The position numbers and the translations under genes are program-made. The notes under the pieces are model-generated. The model searched no databases. It had not been told where the DNA came from and was given only the letters and a program-made list of their open reading frames with translations. A stretch of 62,101 nucleotides of DNA from Stigmatella aurantiaca. Its GTDB lineage: Bacteria; Myxococcota; Myxococcia; Myxococcales; Myxococcaceae. Positions 1 to 8,841 of this stretch are shown one piece after another. Positions within the stretch are counted from its first letter, which is position 1. The number at the start of each line of letters is the position of its first letter. The stretch is from assembly GCF_900109545.1 (NCBI RefSeq), contig NZ_FOAP01000036.1:1-62101 (forward strand). Reading direction: 5' to 3'.

Positions 1-48
1 CCCTGCCCCGTCCCGCCCTACCCCGTCCTGCCCCGCCCCGTCCTGCCC
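1..48. repeat. short GC-rich tandem repeat at window edge
   Basis: Three consecutive 15-base units of the form CCCYRCCCCGTCCYG fill positions 1-45, and a fourth begins at 46 before the pattern decays. The array may continue to the left of the window. It lies about 215 bases upstream of the first gene. The rest of the stretch to 262 has no recognisable coding or regulatory feature. Confidence 0.6.
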
Positions 49-262
49 ACGCCTTTGTCCTTAGCATTCGGCGTGCCGATGCCCCTGGAGCCCTCCATCT
101 CCTGTCATTTCAACCCGTTACCTCTCGGCATGGGCATGAAGGGAGGGGCCCTGAATCCAGGCTCCGGAAAAATCTCCCGTGCATCCATCCCGCCCTGGAA
201 AAAGAGGGAGCCGTCCCCGCGGGAAATGCGCCAGCGAAGAGGGGCCACGTTAGAACGAGGCC

Positions 263-730
263 ATGTCTCCCCTCCCCCCCTGTGGGCTTTATCGCACCCG
301 GCAGGCCCTCGGCTCACACATCCCCGAAGGACGCCTGGTCTACTTCCACAACCATGGAGACCCGGGGCCCGGGCTCTACCTGCCCAGTGGATGGAACCAG
401 AACCGGGCCCAGTGGCACGCGCGGGGCACGACGCTGCCGGCCCCAGAATGGGCCGAGCACCTGGAGCCCCTCGTGAGCGAGGGCTTCTACCGGGTCCGTG
501 AGTCCTTCTTCTGTTGTGAGAAGCACTGCCAGACCTTCGAGGAGGACCAGCTCGTGCAGCTCGGTTACAACGGCGCCGCCGAGCCCATTCTCTTCGTCCC
601 CCAGTGGGGCGCCTCGGGGCTGGCCTTTCCCACCACGGGCACGCTCGTGGAGCGCAAGCGCCTGGACCGGCTCACCGCCCTCAAGGTGCCCCTGGCCTCC
701 ACCGAGGACGGCACGGCCCCCTTTCACTGA
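263..730 (+). CDS. conserved-looking hypothetical protein, 155 aa
   Basis: I do not recognise a family. The ATG at 263 starts a 155-residue soluble protein with no signal peptide or membrane segment. A Cys-Cys pair and a further Cys lie near residues 83-88 (FFCCEKHCQTF), a spacing that could bind metal, but this is only a possibility. Composition is rich in Pro, Trp and aromatic residues. The gene stands alone, convergent with the anti-sigma factor gene whose stop lies about 28 bases downstream. Codon pattern (strong G/C in third positions) fits a real gene; the overlapping frames on both strands do not. Confidence 0.6.
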   Translation: MSPLPPCGLYRTRQALGSHIPEGRLVYFHNHGDPGPGLYLPSGWNQNRAQWHARGTTLPAPEWAEHLEPLVSEGFYRVRESFFCCEKHCQTFEEDQLVQLGYNGAAEPILFVPQWGASGLAFPTTGTLVERKRLDRLTALKVPLASTEDGTAPFH

Positions 731-757
731 AGGAAGGCCCGCCCTCCGGACGAGGGC

Positions 758-1498
758 CTACTTCACCGGCGTCAGCGTCACCTGCGTCTCGCCCAGCAGC
801 GTCCCGCGCTCATCCGTGAAGCGCGCCCGCACCTCCAGGGGCTGGGAGAGCCATCCGCCCTGCACCGGCGTGCTGTAGGCCAGGGGCACATCCACGCCCG
901 GCGCCACCGGCACCGCGTCCCCCTCCCGCGGGAAGAACTGGAGCAGCTCCCCCGAGGGCGTCCGGCTGGCCACCGACAACCGCGCCTGCCCCGGCGCCGT
1001 GTAGCTGAACTGCACCGCCGCGCCCTCCGGACAGGCCAGCGCGCCCCCGGGCAAGGCTTCCCCGGCCACCTTGCCCTCGGGGGTAATGCAGAACGCACGC
1101 ACCCCGAACGCCTGTCCACCGGCGCCCGCGCGCGCCTGCCACTCCGCCTCGCCGGTGCCGGGCTGCGCCCGGGGCAGCACCACCACGGCCACGGCCGCCG
1201 CCGCCGCCACGGGCAGCGCCAGCTTCCACCAGCTCCAGAACGGAGCACGCGCCGGCGCGGCGGCCTGCTCCGCGCCCTTCACGCGCGAGAGCACCTGCGC
1301 CTCCAGCAGACGCTCGCGGCCCACGGGCAACACGCGCTGCTCCAGCGCGGACTCCACGCGGGAGAGCTTCTCGTAGGCCGTGCCACACGCGGCACAGGCC
1401 TTCGCATGCGTGCGCAAGCGCGCGTGGCCTTCCGCGTCCAGCTCTCCTTGGAACAGCGCCTGGAGCGCTCTCTTCGCCTCCCCACTCTCGCACGTCAT
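758..1498 (-). CDS. zf-HC2 anti-sigma factor with extracytoplasmic domain
   Basis: A 246-residue membrane-anchored anti-sigma factor that should hold the partner sigma factor encoded just upstream. Residues 31-38 carry the zinc motif H-x3-C-x2-C (H31, C35, C38). One hydrophobic segment at about residues 88-110 crosses the inner membrane. The remaining 135 residues, outside the cytoplasm, look like a small beta-rich domain of the DUF4384-like kind often seen in myxobacterial anti-sigma factors. The ATG overlaps the sigma-factor stop by four bases (ATGA, 1495-1498), so the two are translationally coupled. A longer upstream frame exists but runs through the sigma gene and was not used. Confidence 0.85.
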   Translation of the reverse strand: MTCESGEAKRALQALFQGELDAEGHARLRTHAKACAACGTAYEKLSRVESALEQRVLPVGRERLLEAQVLSRVKGAEQAAAPARAPFWSWWKLALPVAAAAAVAVVVLPRAQPGTGEAEWQARAGAGGQAFGVRAFCITPEGKVAGEALPGGALACPEGAAVQFSYTAPGQARLSVASRTPSGELLQFFPREGDAVPVAPGVDVPLAYSTPVQGGWLSQPLEVRARFTDERGTLLGETQVTLTPVK

Positions 1499-2151
1499 CC
1501 GTCCCCACTCCTCTTCAAGAAGCCCCAGCCTTTCGCCTGGACGCCTTGCAGGTACCCACGCTCCTGCAGAAACTCGAGCAGCCGCAGCTTGAGCCCTTTC
1601 TCCCTCCGGCGGACCTGGATGCGCGTGAGGCCCACCCGCTCCGCGGCGGTCTCCTGCGCCAGCCCTTCCGAGAACCGCAACTCGAACAGCGCCCGCTCCT
1701 GCTCGGAGAGCCCTTCCTTGAAGTCCTTCAGCAGCGCTTCGACCTCGCGGTCCTCCAGCATCTGCTCCAGGTTCTCCCCCGTGCCCTCGGCTCCCGACTC
1801 CCAGTCGAGCGCGCTGTCCTCGTGCTGAGGGCCCAGCCCCGCCACCACCTCGCGCGAGCGCAGCTCCTCGAGCACCACGTTGCGCGCGATGCCCATGAGG
1901 AACTGTCCATAAGGACGCACCCCGTCGTACGCCATCCGCGTCCGGGGCTCGAAGGCGCGGGCAAAGGTCTCCAACACCGTGTTCTCCACCTCGAGGGCAC
2001 TTCGCAGGTGGGAGTAGCCCCTCCCCCGGAAGGCCGCGCCCCGCAGCATCCGGGCCAGCCCCTCGGAATGCGCGCGGAATACCTCCCCGAGCACGTCCGG
2101 TGCGCCCTCCCGGAAGCGCCGCAATCGCTCCTGGTCCCACTCCCACGCCAT
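1495..2151 (-). CDS. ECF-type RNA polymerase sigma factor
   Basis: A sigma-70 family protein of 218 residues carrying region 2 (about residues 20-95, with the FARAF and YGQFLMGIARN segments) and region 4 (about 145-205, with LSEQERALFELRF and a helix-turn-helix around AAERVGLTRIQVRRR). There is no region 1 or 3, as in ECF sigma factors. A GTG nine bases further upstream is an alternative start. It is followed by its anti-sigma factor with a four-base overlap and is divergent from the secreted caspase-like gene, which is therefore a plausible regulatory target. Confidence 0.85.
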   Translation of the reverse strand: MAWEWDQERLRRFREGAPDVLGEVFRAHSEGLARMLRGAAFRGRGYSHLRSALEVENTVLETFARAFEPRTRMAYDGVRPYGQFLMGIARNVVLEELRSREVVAGLGPQHEDSALDWESGAEGTGENLEQMLEDREVEALLKDFKEGLSEQERALFELRFSEGLAQETAAERVGLTRIQVRRREKGLKLRLLEFLQERGYLQGVQAKGWGFLKRSGDG

Positions 2152-2296
2152 TTCAGCCACATACAGCGGCGTTCACCGGCCGTCACCTCTCCTTGTCAGA
2201 AGCCGGCCCGGCTGGATCGCCCCCCCCAAACATGGCACTCTGAATGCCCTGAAACCTGCCGTGGGGGCGCGGCCGGCCACCCCCCACTTTCGCGCC

Positions 2297-3577
2297 ATGC
2301 ACCTGTCCTATCGCCTCCTTGCGTCCCACTGCGTCATGCTGCTGTTGGGCGCGGGATGGATCCTTCCCGGGTCCGCCCGGGCCGAGGACCCTCAGCGAAC
2401 CTCCTACACCCTCATCGTCGCCAACAACGCCAGCCTGGACCCGAAGCAGGCGGACCTGCGGTACGCGGACGACGATGGGGCCCGGTACTACGAGTTGCTC
2501 GCCCCCCAGTCCCAGCAGGCCGTGCTGCTGAGCGTGCTGGACGCGGAGACGCAGGAGCGGCACCCGGGGCTGGCCGCGCGCACCCGGCCGCCCACCCGGG
2601 CCGCCCTGCTGGAGGCCCTCCAGGGGCTCAACGCCCGCATGGCGGCCGACAAGGCGGCCGGGCGCATTCCGGTGCTCTACTTCATCTTCACCGGCCATGG
2701 GCAGCGCGGGGCCGCGGGCGAAGGCTCGGTGAGCCTGCTGGATGGCCCCTTCAGCCGCACGGACCTCTACAAGCAGGTGATTGCCCCCAGCACCGCGGGG
2801 CTGCTCCACCTCATCGTGGATGCGTGCGACTCGTACTTCTTCGTCAACTCGCGCGGCGCGCTGCCGGTGGGGCCCGCCCTGGGCGCGGCGGTGACGCAGC
2901 ACCTGGCCGCGCGCGAGCTGGAGCGCTACCCCCACGTGGGCGTGGTGCTGTCCACCTCCAAGGCCCAGGAGAGCCACGAGTGGAGCGCCATCTCCGCGGG
3001 CGTCTTCAGCCACCAGGTGCGCTCGGCGCTGGCGGGCGCCGCGGACGTGAACGCGGATGGGCGCGTGGAGTACTCGGAGCTGATGGCCTTCATCGCCTCC
3101 GCCAGCCAGGGCGTGGAGGATGTGCGCGGCCGGCTGGACATCTTCGCGCGCCCGCCCCTGCTCGACCGCAGCGCGCCCCTGAGCGATCTCGCCCAGAAGT
3201 CGGGCCTGGGCTACCTGCTCATCCCCGAGGGGCAGGGCGGCAGGATGTGGGTCGAGGACACCCGGGGGGTGCGCCTGGCCGAGTTCCACAAGGAGCGCGA
3301 GCGCGCGCTGGTGCTGGGGCTGCCCGCCGGCCGGGGGTACTACCTGCGCACCCCGGGGCAGGAGGCCCGCTTCACCGTGGCGCAGGGGCGCGAGGTGGTG
3401 GACGCGGGCGGGCTCTCCTGGACGGCCCTGTCGGTCGCCAGCCGGGGCGCGCTGGAGGATGCCTTCCGGGACCACCTCTTCAGCGTGGCGTTCGGCCCGC
3501 GCTTCTACAGCGGATACGTGGCGAGCACCGGCGCGGCCCCCGTGACGCTCTACCCCGGGCCTGATCTCTCCCCATGA
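2297..3577 (+). CDS. secreted caspase-like (C14 family) protein
   Basis: A 426-residue protein with a signal peptide (residues 1-29, ending SARA) followed by a caspase-fold domain. The catalytic pair is visible: H134 in FIFTGHGQRG and C177 in LIVDACDSYFF, each after a hydrophobic strand as in metacaspase/caspase families. A stretch near residues 255-265 (ADVNADGRVEYSE) resembles an EF-hand calcium loop. The C-terminal third is unassigned. I chose the ATG at 2297 because the signal peptide follows directly; an in-frame GTG lies 36 bases upstream. It is divergent from the ECF sigma/anti-sigma pair and overlaps the next gene by four bases. Export implies an envelope or periplasmic role rather than intracellular cell death. 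Confidence 0.8.
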   Translation: MHLSYRLLASHCVMLLLGAGWILPGSARAEDPQRTSYTLIVANNASLDPKQADLRYADDDGARYYELLAPQSQQAVLLSVLDAETQERHPGLAARTRPPTRAALLEALQGLNARMAADKAAGRIPVLYFIFTGHGQRGAAGEGSVSLLDGPFSRTDLYKQVIAPSTAGLLHLIVDACDSYFFVNSRGALPVGPALGAAVTQHLAARELERYPHVGVVLSTSKAQESHEWSAISAGVFSHQVRSALAGAADVNADGRVEYSELMAFIASASQGVEDVRGRLDIFARPPLLDRSAPLSDLAQKSGLGYLLIPEGQGGRMWVEDTRGVRLAEFHKERERALVLGLPAGRGYYLRTPGQEARFTVAQGREVVDAGGLSWTALSVASRGALEDAFRDHLFSVAFGPRFYSGYVASTGAAPVTLYPGPDLSP

Positions 3578-4341
3578 CGGCCCTGTCGCTCGCGCTGCTG
3601 ATGGCCCTGGCCTCCCAGCCCTCGATGCGGCCCTGCGAGGGCGAGCGCCTGGCGCTGATTCCCTTCGACACCGTGGCCGTGGCGCGCGCCGAGGCCCGGC
3701 GCACGGAGGAGGCGGTGCGGCGCGCGGTGGCCCGGACGGAGAACACGTGCCTGGAGCCGCGCCAGCGGACGGTGGAGGGGCTGCGGGCCCAGGGCAACCC
3801 CCTGAGCCCGTGCCTGAACGCGGCCTGCCGCACCGCCCAGGTGAAGCACTTCGGCGCGCAGTGGCTGGTGCGCGGGCGGGTGCTGGGCCTGGGCGGGGCG
3901 CGCTCCGTGGCGCTGGTGCTCGTGGGCCCGGATGGGCAGGAGCACCGGAGCGCCTTCACGCTCCCGGAGGAGGAAGCGGGCACCGAGCAGGCCGCCACGC
4001 AGGCCTTCGCCTCGCTCTGGGAGGGACGGCTGCCCGCGCAGCCCCAGGGCGTGGTGGTGGAGACGCGGCGGCGGCGGAGCGCCTGGCCCAAGGTCATGCT
4101 GGGCGCGGGGGCCGCGGCCCTGGTGGCGGGGGTGGGCTTTGGCCTGGCGGCGCGCGCCACGGAGAACCGCCTCTCCGAGGGCACCGGCGGCTGCACGGGC
4201 GAGGGCGAGGCCCTGCGGAGCTGCTTCGCGGACGGGCTGCGCAAGGGCAAGCAGCAGAGCCGCCTCGCCAACGGCCTGATGGGGGCGGGCGCGGTGCTGG
4301 GCGCGGGCGGCGCCCTGCTTTTCGTCTGGGAGTTGCCATGA
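3574..4341 (+). CDS. membrane-anchored hypothetical protein
   Basis: A 255-residue protein of no family I can name. It has a likely N-terminal signal segment (residues 1-18), a domain of about 130 residues resembling the periplasmic small-domain proteins that measure or build envelope parts (paired Cys at about 74, 83 and 88), and a Gly/Ala-rich hydrophobic segment around residues 170-190 followed by a second one at the C terminus. The ATG overlaps the caspase-like stop (ATGA) and its own stop overlaps the next start, so the three genes form one tightly coupled operon. Confidence 0.7.
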   Translation: MTALSLALLMALASQPSMRPCEGERLALIPFDTVAVARAEARRTEEAVRRAVARTENTCLEPRQRTVEGLRAQGNPLSPCLNAACRTAQVKHFGAQWLVRGRVLGLGGARSVALVLVGPDGQEHRSAFTLPEEEAGTEQAATQAFASLWEGRLPAQPQGVVVETRRRRSAWPKVMLGAGAAALVAGVGFGLAARATENRLSEGTGGCTGEGEALRSCFADGLRKGKQQSRLANGLMGAGAVLGAGGALLFVWELP

Positions 4342-5447
4342 ACCTGCGCTGGAGCCTCCTGGGGTGGGTGGTGCTCTGCGGGCTGGGCGCGACGGCCTGC
4401 CTGTTCGATCCCAACCTCTCCCGCTTCGAGCGGTGCGGCACCAACGGCACCTGCCGCAGCGGCTACACCTGCTTCACGGACGAGGCCGTCTGCCTGCCGG
4501 ACTGTGGCGTCCAGGGGGCGTGCGAAGTCGCGGACCCGCCCCCCGGGGAGGAGCCGGACGGCGGACCGCTCCCGGACGGAGGGGCCCCCACGGATGGCGG
4601 ACTTCCGCCGGACGGAGGCGAAGACGCGGGCATTCCCACGCGCAAGCCCCTGCGTTGGGTGACGCAGAGCCTGAGCCTGGCCACCGAGGCAACGCCGTAC
4701 GCCCAGGTGCTGGAAGTGGAAGGGGGCGTGCCGCCCTACACGTTCCGGACCGTGGGCAGCTTGCCCCCGGGGTTCAAGCTCAGACAGAACGTCCTCGAAG
4801 CGGAGGACAAGCACTCGGCGGGCGTCTTCGACGTGGCGCTGGAGGTGAAGGACTCGGCCACGCCCCCCGCGACGCTCCGGAAAGAGGATTTCATCCTGAC
4901 CGTGCGGACCCTGCTGCGGCTGGCGGGGCCGGTCACCCTCGTGAATGGCTACAGCGGCATCGCCTACACAGAGCGCGTGTACGCCACGGGAGGCGTCGCG
5001 CCCTATGTCTTCAAGATGGAGAGCGGCAGCGCGCTTCCCCCCGCGCTGTCACTTCAAGACGGTGGCACCCTCTCGGGAACCCCCAACAGCACCACGGGGG
5101 TGAAGTCCTACCGGGTGCGGGTCACCGACTCGGGAAATCCCCCGCAGATCGCCATCCGGGACCTCTCCCTCGACGTCGCGATACCGCCCATCGCGCTTCT
5201 GAGGGAGATCGCCACCCAGTCCCTGCCCGATGGGCGGGTGGGGACGCCGTACCACTACGTGCTCAAGGCCTCGGACGGGATGCCCACCTGGTCCGTGTCG
5301 AAGGGCACCTTGCCCAGCGGCCTCCGGTTGAATTCCTCCACGGGGCTCCTGGAGGGCACGCCGGACAAGGCCGGCACCGAGATCTTCACCCTCTCGACGA
5401 GCGGCCTGTTCGTGCAGAACCGCGAGTTCCGAATCACCGTGTACTGA
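4338..5447 (+). CDS. lipoprotein with putative Ig-like (He_PIG) repeats
   Basis: A 369-residue lipoprotein: the signal peptide ends in the lipobox ATAC, so the mature protein begins at a lipidated Cys near residue 22. A Cys-rich segment (six Cys to about residue 60) and a myxobacterial-style Asp/Gly/Pro linker (about 70-100) precede two or three beta-sandwich repeats with the GGVPPYTF...LPPGFKL / GTLSGTPNS signature of putative Ig (He_PIG) domains. It is the third gene of the caspase-like operon (start overlaps the previous stop by four bases) and is probably displayed on the outer membrane. Confidence 0.8.
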   Translation: MNLRWSLLGWVVLCGLGATACLFDPNLSRFERCGTNGTCRSGYTCFTDEAVCLPDCGVQGACEVADPPPGEEPDGGPLPDGGAPTDGGLPPDGGEDAGIPTRKPLRWVTQSLSLATEATPYAQVLEVEGGVPPYTFRTVGSLPPGFKLRQNVLEAEDKHSAGVFDVALEVKDSATPPATLRKEDFILTVRTLLRLAGPVTLVNGYSGIAYTERVYATGGVAPYVFKMESGSALPPALSLQDGGTLSGTPNSTTGVKSYRVRVTDSGNPPQIAIRDLSLDVAIPPIALLREIATQSLPDGRVGTPYHYVLKASDGMPTWSVSKGTLPSGLRLNSSTGLLEGTPDKAGTEIFTLSTSGLFVQNREFRITVY

Positions 5448-5460
5448 GGCCGCGCGGCGC

Positions 5461-5868
5461 TCAGGCCTGGCCCACCGGGGGGCGGAACACCCGGAGCAGG
5501 TGGTGGGCCAGCACCTCGCCCACCGCCTGCTTCAGCGCGCTCAGGAGCCGGTGCAGCCCCTCGGCCGAGTCATCCCTCACCTCCAGCACCCGCTCGTGGC
5601 TCCCATCGAAGATGCGCAGGCTGCCGGGGATGAGCGCGATGACGGCTTGCGCGGGGTAGCGCTTGCGCAGCAGGGCCAGGAACAGCGGGTGGTCCTCATC
5701 GGGCCTTCGCAAGTCCACCACCACGACGGACGGGGGCGTGGAGGCCAGGGAGGCCAGCGCCGCGTCGGCGTCCTCGGCGGCGCCCACGGCGAGCTCCGGC
5801 TCCGAGAGGAAGCGCAGGAGCAGTTCGCGCGAGGCGCGGTGAGGGCTGACGATGAGGACATGCCGCAT
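5461..5868 (-). CDS. atypical response-regulator receiver protein
   Basis: A stand-alone receiver-like protein of 135 residues with no output domain. The presumed phospho-acceptor Asp is present at the end of strand 3 (VVVVDLRRPD, about residue 52), but the acidic pair that binds magnesium after strand 1 is replaced: the usual DDE position reads SPH (LIVSPHRAS). Phosphorylation may be impaired or absent. It is convergent with the lipoprotein gene, 13 bases apart, and is followed on the other side by rmuC on the same strand. Confidence 0.65.
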   Translation of the reverse strand: MRHVLIVSPHRASRELLLRFLSEPELAVGAAEDADAALASLASTPPSVVVVDLRRPDEDHPLFLALLRKRYPAQAVIALIPGSLRIFDGSHERVLEVRDDSAEGLHRLLSALKQAVGEVLAHHLLRVFRPPVGQA

Positions 5869-5915
5869 GGGCCTGGGCAGGTATCCGAAGCCCTGGAGCG
5901 CGGCAAGCCCGCCCT

Positions 5916-7361
5916 TCAGTTCTCCGGCAAGCCCGTCCGCTCGGCAACGGGGGGCTCCAGCTCCGGGGCACGCAGCGGGCGGGCCACGGTGTCCAGCGTG
6001 GGCAGCACGGGCACATCCTCGCCCGTGGCGGCGCCCAGCTCCTTGAAGCGCCGGGCCCCGGGCAGCACGCGCACCTCCAGCGAGCCCACGGTGGTGTTGT
6101 ACGCATCCACGGCGCGGTCCAGGTTGCGGCCCAGGTCGCCGAAGTGGCGCGCCAGCGTGCGAATCCGGTCATACAGCGAGCGGCCCAGCTCGCGGATGTC
6201 ATGGGCGTTGCGCGCCACGTTCTCCTGGCTCCACCCATAAGCCACCGCGCGAAGCAGGGCGATGAGGGTGGTGGGCGTGGCGAGAATGACCCGCCGGTCC
6301 ACCCCTGCCTCGATGAGGGCCGGGTCCTGCTCCAGCGCGGCGCTGAAGAACGTCTCCCCCGGCAGGAACATCACCACGAACTCCGGCGCGGAGGGGAATT
6401 GCTCCCAGTAGGCCTTGTCCCCCAGCGCCTTGAGGTGGGCGCGCGTCTGCGCGGCGTGCTCGCGCAGCTTCACCAGGCGGGCGCCCTCGTCGCGCAGATC
6501 CAGCGCCTCCAGGTACGCCTGGAGCGGGGCCTTGGAGTCCACCACCACGCTCTTGTTGCCGGGCAGGCGCACCACCATGTCCGGGCGCAGGCGCCCGCGC
6601 TCGTTCGTGACGGTCTCCTGCTGGACGAAGTCACAGCACTCCACCATGCCGGCCAGCTCCACCACGCGCCGCAGCTGAATCTCCCCCCACCGCCCGCGCA
6701 CGGTGGGGGCGCGCAGGGCGCCCACGAGGCTGGCCGTCTCGGCGCGCAGGGCCTCCTGGGTGGAGGCGAGGGACTGGAGCTGCTGGGCCAGCCCCCCGTA
6801 GGCCTGGGCCCGCGCCTGCTCCAGCTGGTTCACCTGCGCATCCACCTTCTCCAGGGACTCGCGCAGGGGCTTCACCATCGCCTCGATGGAGCGCTCGCGC
6901 TGGGTGAGGTCCGCGCGGGCCCCCTCCTGGAAGCGCGAGAGCTGGAGCTGGGCCATCTCCAGGAAGGACTGGCTGTTCATCCGCAGCGCGTCCGCGGAGA
7001 GCGCCTTGAAGGACTGGGCCAGCGCGTCCCGGGCCTCGGTGAGCAGCGCCAGCTTCTCCTCCATGGCGCGGCGCTCCTCGTCCGTGGCGGACTGGAGCGC
7101 GGACAGCCGCACCTCCAGCCCCGTGCGGACCTCCTGGAGCTGCCGGACCCGGAGCCGCTCGGCATCCAGCGCCCGGCGCAGCTCCTGAAGCTCCCCTTCC
7201 CGGCCGCGCAGCCGCTCGGCCAGGGTGGCCCGTTCGGCCTCGCCCTCCATGCGGACGAGGCGCGTCTCGTGCTGGAGCCGCCCCTGGAGGAGCAGCCACG
7301 TCAGACCGGCGCCGAGCAGGCTTCCGGCGAGGAGCAGGACGAGGGCAAGAGCGAGGGCCAT
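5916..7361 (-). CDS. rmuC: RmuC-family DNA recombination protein
   Basis: A 481-residue RmuC homologue. It has an N-terminal membrane anchor (residues 1-25), a long coiled coil (about 30-220) and the nuclease-like RmuC core (about 225-430, with GRWGEIQLRRVVELAGM, VDSKAPLQAYLEA and the LPGETFFSAAL segment). RmuC proteins limit rearrangements at inverted repeats in Escherichia coli and have a PD-(D/E)xK-like fold; the VVDSKAP motif here fits that. I chose the ATG at 7361; a GTG seven codons upstream is possible. It is divergent from the XPB-like helicase gene, with about 100 bases between. Confidence 0.9.
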   Translation of the reverse strand: MALALALVLLLAGSLLGAGLTWLLLQGRLQHETRLVRMEGEAERATLAERLRGREGELQELRRALDAERLRVRQLQEVRTGLEVRLSALQSATDEERRAMEEKLALLTEARDALAQSFKALSADALRMNSQSFLEMAQLQLSRFQEGARADLTQRERSIEAMVKPLRESLEKVDAQVNQLEQARAQAYGGLAQQLQSLASTQEALRAETASLVGALRAPTVRGRWGEIQLRRVVELAGMVECCDFVQQETVTNERGRLRPDMVVRLPGNKSVVVDSKAPLQAYLEALDLRDEGARLVKLREHAAQTRAHLKALGDKAYWEQFPSAPEFVVMFLPGETFFSAALEQDPALIEAGVDRRVILATPTTLIALLRAVAYGWSQENVARNAHDIRELGRSLYDRIRTLARHFGDLGRNLDRAVDAYNTTVGSLEVRVLPGARRFKELGAATGEDVPVLPTLDTVARPLRAPELEPPVAERTGLPEN

Positions 7362-7461
7362 GGAGGGCACGGCCCCTAGCACACCCCTCTGACATGCCCG
7401 GCGGGGGGCCCTGTCGGGGTGGCGCCAGGAAGGGCGACAGGCTACTCAACAGGTCCTACCG

Positions 7462-8841
7462 ATGACGACCGAGCTTCACTTCGACTGCGGCACCCTGGTG
7501 GCCCCGGCCCTGCCGGAGGACGGGCCCCTGCGCGCGCTCTTCCAGAAGGACGGGCGCACGGGGGTGTTCCGGGCGGCGGCCTGGCGCTACCGGGAGGTGG
7601 TGCTGCGGCTGCGCGAGCTGGAGGCCCCTTATCAGGACAAAGCCCGGCGCTTCGAGCCGCTGGAGGTGGCGCTCACCACGCCCATCGAGCCCTTTCCGCA
7701 CCAGCGCGAGGCGCTCGAGGCCTGGACGCAGGCCGGAGGCCGGGGGCTGGTGGAGCTGCCCACGGGGGCGGGAAAAACCCTGCTGGCGGTGCTGGCCATC
7801 GCCCAGGTGAAGCGGCCCACGCTGGTGGTGGTGCCCACGCTGGACTTGATGGCGCAGTGGCAGTCGGTGCTGGCCCGGCACCTGGGCGTACCCGTGGGGC
7901 TCCTGGGCGGCGGGGTGAACGACCGGCAGCCGCTGACGGTGACGACGTACGACTCGGCGATGGCGCAGACGGAGTTCCACGGCAACCGGTTCGGCCTGCT
8001 CATCTGCGACGAGTGCCACCACCTGCCCGCGCCCAGCTACCGCTTCATCGCGGAGGGCTCGCTGGCCCCGTACCGGCTGGGCCTGTCCGCCACGCTGGAG
8101 CGCGCGGACGGGGGCGAGCGCGTGTGCGAGGAGCTGCTGGGCCCCCGCGTGTACCGGGCGGACATCCGCGAGCTGCAGGGCCGCTACCTCGCGCCGTACG
8201 AGGTGCGCCGCATCGAGGTGCCCCTGTCTCCGGACGAGAAGGCCCGGTACGACGAGGCCCGGGCGCGCTACCTGGGCTTCGTGCGCAAGAACGGCATCGC
8301 GCTGAGCGCCCCGGAGGGCTGGGCGCGCTTCCTGGCGCAGAGCCAGCGCAGCGACGAGGGGCGCGCGGCCTACCGGGGCTACCGGGAGCAGCGGCGCATC
8401 GCGCTGACGTCGGCCGCCAAGATGGAGGTGCTGTGGCGGCTGCTGCTGGAGCACCGCGAGGACCGGGTGCTCGTCTTCACCGACGACAACGAGACGGTGT
8501 ACACGCTGGCGCGAAAGCTCCTGCTGCCCGTCATCACCCACCACACGCCCGTGCCCGAGCGCAAGGCGCTCCTCTCGGCCTTCGCGAGCGGGGAGCTGCC
8601 GGTGCTGCTCACCTCGCGCGTGCTCAACGAGGGGGTGGACGTGCCCGAGGCGCGCGTGGGGGTGGTGCTCAGCGGCAGCGGCAGCGTGCGCGAGCACGTG
8701 CAGCGGCTGGGCCGCATCCTGCGCCAGCGGCCGGGAAAACGCGCCCTGCTGTACGAGGTGTGCTCGGCGCAGACGGCGGAGAGCGGCATCAGCGAGCGGC
8801 GGCGGCAGCACAGCGCCTACCAGGACGGTGAGCCGTGCTGA
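7462..8841 (+). CDS. XPB-like superfamily 2 DNA helicase
   Basis: A 459-residue SF2 helicase resembling archaeal/eukaryotic XPB. Visible motifs are Walker A PTGAGKT (residues 100-106), DECH box (183-186), the motif III LSAT (about 211-214) and, in the second RecA domain, VLVFTDDNETVYTLARK, LLTSRVLNEGVDVPEA and QRLGRILRQR (motif VI). The N-terminal 75 residues form a small domain like the DNA-damage recognition region of XPB. The stop overlaps the next start, which encodes a Bax1-like nuclease, the known partner of archaeal XPB, so the two probably act as a helicase-nuclease pair in DNA repair. Confidence 0.85.
   Translation: MTTELHFDCGTLVAPALPEDGPLRALFQKDGRTGVFRAAAWRYREVVLRLRELEAPYQDKARRFEPLEVALTTPIEPFPHQREALEAWTQAGGRGLVELPTGAGKTLLAVLAIAQVKRPTLVVVPTLDLMAQWQSVLARHLGVPVGLLGGGVNDRQPLTVTTYDSAMAQTEFHGNRFGLLICDECHHLPAPSYRFIAEGSLAPYRLGLSATLERADGGERVCEELLGPRVYRADIRELQGRYLAPYEVRRIEVPLSPDEKARYDEARARYLGFVRKNGIALSAPEGWARFLAQSQRSDEGRAAYRGYREQRRIALTSAAKMEVLWRLLLEHREDRVLVFTDDNETVYTLARKLLLPVITHHTPVPERKALLSAFASGELPVLLTSRVLNEGVDVPEARVGVVLSGSGSVREHVQRLGRILRQRPGKRALLYEVCSAQTAESGISERRRQHSAYQDGEPC

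Noticed and set aside
1546-3564. 672-codon plus-strand frame over the sigma factor and caspase-like gene
   Set aside because: It crosses two well-supported genes in other frames, and its product is low-complexity Arg/Gly/Pro sequence without motifs.
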